From NCBI GenBank assembly GCA_037903475.1, contig JBAJFG010000549.1:930001-994000 (forward strand): a DNA stretch of 64,000 nt, given 5' to 3'. Below the pieces are notes generated by a model. It saw only the letters and a program-made list of their open reading frames with translations. It made no database searches and was not told where the DNA came from. This document shows positions 58,801-64,000 of the stretch, piece after piece. Both the position numbers and the translations under genes were made by a program. Within the stretch, counting starts at the first letter, position 1; every line of letters starts with the position of its first letter. The stretch comes from Ancylostoma caninum (lineage: Eukaryota; Nematoda; Chromadorea; Rhabditida; Ancylostomatidae).

Positions 58801-61800
58801 CGGTTGGCGGCGTTCCGATACGATTCCAGTTACAATTACCGAGAACATCCAAAGGTTGTAATTGGGAAAATGGATGTCATCTGCCCTCATTGCCAGGCGA
58901 GGAAGTTCAGAGGTGAACCTCCTGGAATGTGCTGCTCAGGAGGAAAGGTTAAGCTACCTCCTCTAAACCCTCCACCCGAACCTCTCCGTTCATACATGTC
59001 TGGAACTACGGTGGAATCGAAACATTTTCTGCAAAACATAAGAAAATACAACTCCTGTTTCCAGATGACGTCCTTTGGTACAACTGCAACTGTCCAGGAA
59101 CCCGGTTTTATGCCCACCTTCAAAGTGAGGGGGCAGATTTACCATAGAGTTGGGTCCCTTCTTCCCCTTCCCAACGAGAATCCAAGATTCCTCCAGATCT
59201 ATTTCACGGGCGATGAAGAGCAGCAAGCTGATCAACGTTGTGAAAATATCGGCGGCACAAGAAGGAACATTGTCCTGGATCTGCAGAGGATGTTCCACCA
59301 GCATAACAATTTGGTGAGATTGTTCAAGACATCACTGGAAAGGATGCCAACAGACGAATATAAGGTCGTCATCCGAGCTGACAAGAGACCAACGGGCGAG
59401 CATGAGCGTCGTTTCAACGCGCCTACCGTGAACGAAGTTGCAGTAGTGATAGTTGGTGAAGACGTCGATAGGCGCGACATAATCATCCAGAAACGGAACG
59501 ACTCATTGCAACGTATTTCGGAGACACACCGATCATACGACGCTCTTCAGTATCCAGTGATATTTTGGGAAGGTGAAGATGGGTACCACTTTAATCTCAA
59601 ACAAACTGATCCTAGGACAGGCAGTCTAACCAACAAAAAAATTTCGGCTAAAGACTTCTATGCAAGCCGAATTATGATAAGAGACGGGTCATCAAACCAC
59701 CTATTAAAATGCCGTCAACTTTTCCACCAATTCATTGTCGACATGTATGCCAAAATAGAGAGTGAGCGCCTTCTCTACATCCGCCTCAACCAGAGAAAGC
59801 TGAGAGTAGATGATTACATTCACCTGCGGGACGCTGTAGCGAATGATGGCAATTCCACGGATGTTGGGCGGTTGGTCATTTTACCAGCGACGTTCACAGG
59901 TAGTCCACGACACATGCACGAATACGCCCAAGATGCGATGCTATATGTTCGCACCTGTGGACGTCCCGACCTATTCATAACGTTTACGTGCAATCCGGAA
60001 TGGACTGAAATCAAAGAAGAACTCCTGGAAAGCCAAGCACCATCTGATCGCCATGATTTGATCGCGAGGGTTTTTAAACAAAAACTCACGAAGTTTATGG
60101 ATGTTATTACGAAGAGTCATATTTACGGAGAAACTCGATGTTGGCTATATTCTGTCGAGTGGCAGAAAAGAGGTCTCCCTCACGCCCACATTCTAATATG
60201 GCTTAAGGATAAGATCCATCCGACTCAAATCGACAGCGTTATTTCCGCTGAGATTCCGAATCCAGACCAAGATCCTGGACTTTTCGAAATAATCACCAAG
60301 AACATGATTCATGGACCATGCGGTCCACTGAATCCCAACTCCCCCTGTATGAAGGATAGAAAATGTACGAAAAAATATCCGCGAGAGTTCATACAGGAAA
60401 CCCAGACCGGAAATGACGGCTATCCTCTGTATAGAAGGAGAAGGCCAGAAGAAGGAGGATATACTGCGATTGTGAAAGTGAGGATGAACAATCAGCAGAC
60501 AGAAATTGAGGTGGACAATAGGTGGGTGGTGCCTTACAGTCCTTTGCTTTCGAAAATGTTTGAGGCCCACATCAACGTTGAATACTGCAACTCAGTGAAG
60601 TCCATCAAGTACATCTGCAAATACGTCAACAAAGGCAGCGATATGGCAGTCTTTCGATTAGAAAATGAAAACGGTGCCCTTGATGAGATCATGCAGTATT
60701 TGATGGGGCGATACGCAAGCACCAACGAAGGAGTGTGGCACATTCTATCTTTTTCAATTCACGAACGTTATCCACCTGTTGTGCATCTCAGTGTTCACCT
60801 GGAAAATGGACAGCGGGTTTACTTCACTGCTGATAACGCAGAGGAAAGAGCAGCAAATCCTCCTAATACAACACTGACGGCATTTTTCCTTTTATGCCAG
60901 CAAGACGCATTTGCTAGAACCCTTCTATATCCAGAGGTGCCAAAGTATTACACTTGGAACGCATCGAGGAAAGTGTTTTGTAAGAGGAAACAAGGTGCTG
61001 CTGTTCCAGGTAGCGACATGCGTGCAAGTGATGCCTTAGGACGGGTCTACACAGTTCATCCGAACAATGACGAGTGCTACTACCTGAGACTATTACTTCA
61101 CACAGTTCGGGGACCAACTTCATTCACAGACCTGAAAACTGTGGATGGCGAAGTCTGCGAAACTTACAGGGAAGCATGTCAAAGGCGTGGCCTGCTTGAG
61201 AACGACCAACATTGGGACACCACGTTGGCTGAAGCATGTCAGACCTGCTTCCCTTCTCAATTGCGGACTCTATTTGCAATCATAATAACAAGTTGTGCTC
61301 CCTCGAACCCGCAAAGTCTCTGGGAGAAGTATAAAGAAAGTCTCAGCGAGGATATTCTTAGGGAGCAGCGTAGAACTAATCCCGAAGTGAACTTTTGCGC
61401 TGAGATTTTCAATCAAGCTCTTATTCTGCTTGAAGATAAGTGTATATCCATCAGCAGTAAGACGCTCTCGGAACTTGGCCTGCACGGACCATCCCGCACT
61501 GGAGCTGAATTAGTGCAGAGCGAAGTTCTGCGAGAAAGGAACTACAATGCTGAAGAGTTGGAAAGATTCGTCCAAACGAATGAGCCTCTCTTAGTTCCTG
61601 ACCAGAGGTTAGCCTACGAAGCAATCATGGATATGATAAGGAATGGAAATGGTGGACTCTTTTTCCTGGATGCACCAGGAGGGACAGGAAAGACATTCCT
61701 TATTAATCTTCTGCTCGCCGAAATTCGGAGACAGAACGAAATCGCTGTAGCAGTTGCTTCGTCTGGCATTGCAGCCACACTATTAGATGGAGGTCGGACT

Positions 61801-63709
61801 GCACATTCAGCATTGAAGTTGCCTTTGGATCTTGCACGTTCTGAAAATCCAGTTTGTAATATAAGCAAAGGCTCTGGAAAAGCTCAAGTACTGAAAACGT
61901 GCAAGGTTATTGTGTGGGATGAGTGCACCATGGCGCATAAGAGAGCTCTTGAAGCACTTGATCGAACTTTGCAGGACATAAGAGAAAATAATCGCCTTAT
62001 GGGTGGAGCTGTTTTAGTTCTTGCGGGCGACTTTCGCCAAACCCTGCCTGTTATTCCGCGAGCAACACCAGCGGACGAACTTAACGCATGTCTCAAAGCT
62101 TCGTATCTTTGGAGGCATGTTCGAAAAATGACATTGACCACAAATATGAGAGTTCATCTGCAGGGCGATTTGAGTGCGCAGAGCTTTGCTCAACAACTAC
62201 TGCGCCTTGGTGACGGCGACTTCCCTGTGGATCCAGACACTGACTTGATCTCCTTCCCATCCGACTTCTGTAACTTGACGGAATCACCTGAAGAATTGAT
62301 AGTCAAAGTCTTTCCAGACATTACTAACAACTTCAGGAACCATCAATGGCTTTGCGATAGAGCGATTTTGGCTCCCATGAATGACGGCGTGAACAAAATC
62401 AACACCGAGATCCAGAACCAACTTCCAGGTCCAGCGGCAACGTACGAGTCCATCGACACTGTTGTAGATAGGGAACAAGCTGTGTGTTACCCTACAGAAT
62501 TCTTGAACTCTCTGGAACCGCCAGGCATGCCACCGCACAGGTTGGTTTTAAAGGTTGGATCACCAATAATGCTGCTTCGTAACATGGACCCACCGAAACT
62601 ATGCAACGGTACAAGGCTTTGCGTTAAAAACCTCATGCCAAACGTAATCGAGGCTACAATATTAACAGGAAAGGCTAAAGGAGAGGATGTCTTCATCCCT
62701 CGCATTCCCATGATACCTACGGACATGCCCTTTGATTTCAAGCGACTGCAGTTTCCTGTGAGACTTGCATTCGCAATAACTATAAACAAAGCTCAAGGGC
62801 AGTCACTCCGGGTAGCAGGCATCAACTTGGAAACCCCCTGTTTCTCGCATGGTCAACTTTACGTTGCATGCTCCAGGGTCGGAACACCGAAGCAGTTATA
62901 CATTTATGCCCCCGATGGCAGAACCAGGAATATTGTTTACCCGAATGCATTGTGTTAGGGTGTTGTATATATTTTTACACCGGTTATATTGCACTGCATG
63001 TAAGTATTGGAGTAGCTAACTTCTAAGTAGAAAAGAGCATTTAAAACCCAAAAAAATTAAAAACTTAGAAAACCAAAAAAAATGAAAAAAAGTAAAAGCA
63101 ACAAAAAACAGAAAAATTGAAAAACCAAAAAAAGGAAAAAAATTAGAAAAACAAAAAAAAAAGAAAAAAGTACAAAAAGAGACAAAAAAAGCCAAGTAAT
63201 TAGAAATGTTTGTATCGTATTCATGTTTATGGGCAAGAAGACAGCCTTTTTTGTTTTTCTATTTGTGTGCACGATGTGTTTATTTAAGAGAATATGCATG
63301 TATGCTTGATCTGTGCTTTTAAATTTACAAACAGTGTTCGTTTGCATTGGTTCACGTGGTTCTAAGTGTTGATTTTCGCCCACATTAAAAAATCGCCGCA
63401 GGTAATGTATCACCCGAGCGAAGCCGGGTAGGGCAGCTAGTACCACTATATACCCAACTATCGATCACAAACTCAAAATCATGGATTTCTCTGAAAACTT
63501 GCATACAAGGGCAAACTTCCATAAAATGTTACTCTGAGAAATGTACATAATGTGACCTCTTCAGGACGATCCGAACTCACTTTTTCCACCTGTCAAGCCA
63601 TTCATCAAATACCGCGTCTATGGTCGGCAAGTGGATTAGACAACCAACGGTGCAGGATGGTGGACAATCTGTATTTGAACCGAGCCATAAGAGTGCTTTT
63701 AAACAGTAA
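52813..63709 (+). CDS. Srg/Srv-type serpentine chemoreceptor with a Helitron in its last intron
   Basis: Seven exons join with consistent phases: 52813-52917, 53307-53456, 54403-54534, 54600-54708, 55770-55885, 56217-56410 and 63565-63709 (316 aa). Motifs are TM1 (FFAVYIVVGSVLGLMN), a short basic loop (IIRRHKSLWKL), TM2, TM3 with YPVIFVLAINRFTAVIMPH (N108-R109-F110-T111, the NRFT block of Srg/Srv receptors), TM4, TM5 (VVVCSSLVIYLFIVFYIVFK), TM6 (LHSFQFFMFSGVMLYFW) and TM7 (FGFAPVSLLLINKTIRTHFF). The TM7 end is encoded across the last intron, and the tail is basic and ends at 63709. Weak points are the acceptor of exon 4 (GTGCTTAAG) and the start codon. AATAAA lies at 63723. The product should be a sensory membrane receptor; the ligand is unknown. 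Intron 6 is 7154 nt because it holds the Helitron. Expression may be reduced, but splice sites are intact. Confidence 0.8.
53127..53228. mobile_element. Short palindromic MITE in receptor intron 1
   Basis: TCATCGTGAGAGGAAAGGGC followed by GTTACCAGGCTATTGTGATTGG is mirrored by CCAATCAGCGTGGACTGGTA and ACGCCTCATTTTCCTTCGCGATGA. The whole 100-bp unit would fold into one hairpin. Confidence 0.7.
53988..54217. mobile_element. MITE family B, copy in receptor intron 2
   Basis: The left end has TGCATTACAGAAAGTCACCC and CTGGTCTGCCGCGCCGC. The right end has inverted counterparts, GGCGCGATAGACCAAATATG and CAGTCTTCTGTGATGAAAA. The same end motifs occur at 20291-20690. Confidence 0.5.
54820..55290. mobile_element. 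Possible GC-rich inverted-repeat element in receptor intron 4
   Basis: CAACCATCGCGCCTGTGAAA at about 54831 is mirrored by TTTCACGTGGCGCGATGGTC at about 55258. The interior contains several GGCGCGA motifs. Limits and family are uncertain. Confidence 0.4.
55979..56052. repeat. AT-only low-complexity tract
   Basis: About 74 bp of almost pure A/T built from TATA, ATAT and TTTTAAT units, in intron 5 of the receptor. Confidence 0.9.
56784..56832. repeat. GT-rich microsatellite at the Helitron 5' end
   Basis: TTTGTGTG units repeat over about 49 bp close to the 5' terminus. Confidence 0.9.
56941..57165. repeat. Diverged tandem repeats in the Helitron 5' region
   Basis: Two units of about 100 bp share ATCGATTT(A)TTGATTTT, then (G)GACATG(T/C)C(T/C)AC(T/A)GGGGTTTTC and ATATGCTGA(G/A)CAC. 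This subterminal repetition may bind the element's own transposase, but that is inference. Confidence 0.7.
57272..57293 (+). other. Perfect 22-nt SL1 spliced-leader sequence inside the Helitron
   Basis: GGTTTAATTACCC...AAGTTTGAG matches the nematode SL1 leader over all 22 bases. It is followed at once by GT (GTACTT), as the leader is followed by a 5' splice site in SL RNA genes. The 4-bp complement AAGT...ACTT brackets the splice point, reminiscent of the first stem-loop of SL RNA. No Sm site (AATTTTTGG-like) is present in the next 100 bases, so this is not a normal SL RNA gene. A T-rich 3' splice site at 57633-57642 could receive this exon in cis. Confidence 0.95.
57447..57522 (+). promoter_or_regulatory. 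Promoter-like region of the Helitron
   Basis: Contains the palindromic TATA-like GCCTATATATAGGC (57447-57460), an inverted pair of GC boxes around GCCCCGCCCCCAGTGGGCGG (57475-57497), and a second TATA-like CATAAATA (57515-57522). The first ORF starts at 57648. Promoter activity is inferred from these elements only. Confidence 0.45.
57633..57642 (+). promoter_or_regulatory. 3' splice site before the Helitron ORF
   Basis: GTAATTTCAG ends at 57642, and CCAAAATG follows. It could be a trans-splice acceptor or the cis acceptor for the embedded SL1 exon (intron 57294-57642). Confidence 0.6.
57648..58466 (+). pseudogene. Helitron N-terminal repeat ORF (frameshifted from RepHel)
   Basis: The frame starts MPPKKRASLSRVDQKAKQMR and continues as charged 23-residue repeats of the type RLEENRLRMAESRAAETSEQ. 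Such R/E-rich repeats precede the zinc-binding part of many Helitron proteins and should be helical. The frame ends at 58466, while the RepHel frame begins at 58564 in another phase. The same repeat motif resumes in the RepHel frame near 58660 (SRLEEQRQRTAATRAAES). The sequence between about 58430 and 58650 is made of the same repeats with small deletions. The two parts were almost certainly one ORF, and the break is due to indels in the repeat or to assembly error. Confidence 0.75.
57806..58433. repeat. 276-bp higher-order tandem repeat in the Helitron ORF
   Basis: The GCGCGATTCCAGGCTCGAAG start recurs at about 57806, 58082 and 58358, exactly 276 bp apart. Each 276-bp unit holds four diverged 69-bp (23-codon) subunits ending in ...TPGQR, ...TSEQR, ...TSEER and ...TPEQR in the same order. 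The third unit is truncated. Confidence 0.9.
58564..62958 (+). CDS. Helitron RepHel protein (HUH replication initiator plus Pif1-like helicase)
   Basis: The frame is 1464 codons. Its first 30 or so residues are out of the original frame; from about residue 32 it carries the repeat tail, then a zinc-type motif (CPHC at 107-110, CC at 123-124). The Rep part has FTCNPEW (474-480), the HUH-type motif PHAHIL (H540, H542) and the two catalytic-type tyrosines in IKYICKY (Y683, Y687). The helicase part has Walker A GGTGKT (1039-1044), Walker B WDE (D1119-E1120), GDFRQTLPV (from 1155), TTNMR, AITINKAQGQS and YVACSR (1433-1438). All catalytic residues I can check are present. The protein nicks, unwinds and transfers the element by rolling-circle replication. 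The true N-terminus probably lies at 57648 in an unbroken copy. Confidence 0.92.
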   Translation: MLRRELLKHLGSVTRGQPTENGGDRDAETSDQHGSRLEEQRQRTAATRAAESRQQRENRLQNERVQRQNSRQASRRADLRLAAFRYDSSYNYREHPKVVIGKMDVICPHCQARKFRGEPPGMCCSGGKVKLPPLNPPPEPLRSYMSGTTVESKHFLQNIRKYNSCFQMTSFGTTATVQEPGFMPTFKVRGQIYHRVGSLLPLPNENPRFLQIYFTGDEEQQADQRCENIGGTRRNIVLDLQRMFHQHNNLVRLFKTSLERMPTDEYKVVIRADKRPTGEHERRFNAPTVNEVAVVIVGEDVDRRDIIIQKRNDSLQRISETHRSYDALQYPVIFWEGEDGYHFNLKQTDPRTGSLTNKKISAKDFYASRIMIRDGSSNHLLKCRQLFHQFIVDMYAKIESERLLYIRLNQRKLRVDDYIHLRDAVANDGNSTDVGRLVILPATFTGSPRHMHEYAQDAMLYVRTCGRPDLFITFTCNPEWTEIKEELLESQAPSDRHDLIARVFKQKLTKFMDVITKSHIYGETRCWLYSVEWQKRGLPHAHILIWLKDKIHPTQIDSVISAEIPNPDQDPGLFEIITKNMIHGPCGPLNPNSPCMKDRKCTKKYPREFIQETQTGNDGYPLYRRRRPEEGGYTAIVKVRMNNQQTEIEVDNRWVVPYSPLLSKMFEAHINVEYCNSVKSIKYICKYVNKGSDMAVFRLENENGALDEIMQYLMGRYASTNEGVWHILSFSIHERYPPVVHLSVHLENGQRVYFTADNAEERAANPPNTTLTAFFLLCQQDAFARTLLYPEVPKYYTWNASRKVFCKRKQGAAVPGSDMRASDALGRVYTVHPNNDECYYLRLLLHTVRGPTSFTDLKTVDGEVCETYREACQRRGLLENDQHWDTTLAEACQTCFPSQLRTLFAIIITSCAPSNPQSLWEKYKESLSEDILREQRRTNPEVNFCAEIFNQALILLEDKCISISSKTLSELGLHGPSRTGAELVQSEVLRERNYNAEELERFVQTNEPLLVPDQRLAYEAIMDMIRNGNGGLFFLDAPGGTGKTFLINLLLAEIRRQNEIAVAVASSGIAATLLDGGRTAHSALKLPLDLARSENPVCNISKGSGKAQVLKTCKVIVWDECTMAHKRALEALDRTLQDIRENNRLMGGAVLVLAGDFRQTLPVIPRATPADELNACLKASYLWRHVRKMTLTTNMRVHLQGDLSAQSFAQQLLRLGDGDFPVDPDTDLISFPSDFCNLTESPEELIVKVFPDITNNFRNHQWLCDRAILAPMNDGVNKINTEIQNQLPGPAATYESIDTVVDREQAVCYPTEFLNSLEPPGMPPHRLVLKVGSPIMLLRNMDPPKLCNGTRLCVKNLMPNVIEATILTGKAKGEDVFIPRIPMIPTDMPFDFKRLQFPVRLAFAITINKAQGQSLRVAGINLETPCFSHGQLYVACSRVGTPKQLYIYAPDGRTRNIVYPNALC
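63046..63192. repeat. A-rich low-complexity tract in the Helitron 3' region
   Basis: Runs of A separated by single G, C or T bases, downstream of the RepHel stop codon. No canonical AATAAA stands out within it. Confidence 0.85.
63412..63440 (+). other. Helitron 3' terminal hairpin and CTAG end
   Basis: ACCCGAGCGAAGCCGGGT forms a short stem (ACCCG/CGGGT), followed by AGGGCAG and the terminal CTAG. This is the termination signal expected for rolling-circle transposition. Confidence 0.9.
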
Positions 63710-63722
63710 AGAAGTGTAAAAA

Positions 63723-63728
63723 AATAAA
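63723..63728 (+). terminator. Polyadenylation signal of the Srg/Srv-type receptor
   Basis: AATAAA lies 13 bp after the predicted stop codon and supports 63565-63709 as the real terminal exon. A second signal occurs near 63860. Confidence 0.6.
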
Positions 63729-64000
63729 CTGCTTCATCATTCTTTCTAAACCACAGCGAATACTAATCCTTCCCTCTAGGCATTCACCTAGTTAAGAAGC
63801 CTGCCCCCTGTGATATATTGTATGGCAGTGTTGGTCTTCGACAGAACAGAACAAGGGAAAAAATAAAACAGAGTAGTACCTCCATCTGTCATTTTCCACT
63901 TAATTTTTTGTTCCCATTAAAAGCCAGCATGTCGAGGTTTCAATTCACAAAAGGCATTTGAGCTTCTTTGTCCCGGTCGCTGACTACGGCATAGTCGCTG
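63729..64000. other. Right-edge intergenic DNA
   Basis: No supported feature in the last 270 bases. Confidence 0.45.

Larger units (their letters stand above)
56757..63440 (+). mobile_element. Helitron (rolling-circle transposon), complete ends
   Basis: The element starts with TC in TCTGTATATATAAAAGTGAA, just after an A (56756). It ends in CTAG (63437-63440), just before a T (63441), which is the A|T insertion signature of Helitrons. Seven bases before the CTAG lies a small hairpin (63412-63429). It is 6684 bp long with no terminal inverted repeats and no target duplication. Inside are a GT-rich tract, a perfect SL1 copy, a GC-rich promoter-like region, an N-terminal repeat ORF, the RepHel ORF and an A-rich tail region. 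It lies in sense orientation inside the last intron of the Srg/Srv-type receptor. Intact ends and an open 1464-codon frame suggest recent insertion. Confidence 0.93.

Noticed and set aside
1..64000. CRISPR arrays, bacterial operons, rRNA genes or phage modules
   Set aside because: Gene structure is intron-rich and eukaryotic throughout; the regular repeats seen are microsatellites, MITEs and a coding tandem array.

Overview
The window looks like a piece of nematode nuclear genome, most likely a strongylid or hookworm-like species. The reasons are GT-AG introns with TTTCAG acceptors, apparent SL trans-splice acceptors directly upstream of start codons, nematode-type serpentine chemoreceptors, many mariner-like relics and MITEs, and a perfect copy of the 22-nt nematode SL1 leader. 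The species assignment is inference. Real coding sequence is sparse and most of the 64 kb is introns, intergenic DNA and transposon debris.

Layout. (1) Bases 1-3264 hold the 3' end of a serpentine receptor gene; two complete paralogues follow in the same orientation at 21236-23662 and 37438-40608. All three share the same late exon structure, including a long phase-0 intron just before TM6, so they form a dispersed tandem array. (2) Bases 42602-46819 encode a WD-repeat protein that matches WDR18/Ipi3 (C. elegans PRO-1), a ribosome-biogenesis factor. (3) A small spliced minus-strand gene of unknown function, possibly broken, lies at 48828-49221. (4) Bases 52813-63709 encode a seven-exon chemoreceptor of the Srg/Srv type. 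Its last intron contains a complete 6.68-kb Helitron (56757-63440). I could join the final coding exon (63565-63709) to the rest in frame across the Helitron, giving a predicted 316-aa receptor.

The space between genes is packed with mobile-element remains. These include mariner relics at 1245-2399, 7655-8235, 17161-18060 and 30932-31834, a mariner-like TIR element at 23785-25038, several MITE families, a Penelope-like GIY-YIG relic, a non-LTR reverse transcriptase C-terminus, two large foldback elements and a perfect zero-loop 68-bp palindrome.

The most unusual system is the Helitron. Besides an intact RepHel core (HUH nuclease plus Pif1-like helicase) it carries a perfect genomic copy of SL1 at 57272-57293, followed directly by a GT. 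A good 3' splice site lies at 57633-57642, six bases before the ATG of its first ORF. The element could therefore make an SL1-headed mRNA by cis-splicing from its own DNA, or use SL1 as an internal promoter. The N-terminal ORF contains a 276-bp higher-order tandem repeat, and frameshifts separate it from the RepHel reading frame.
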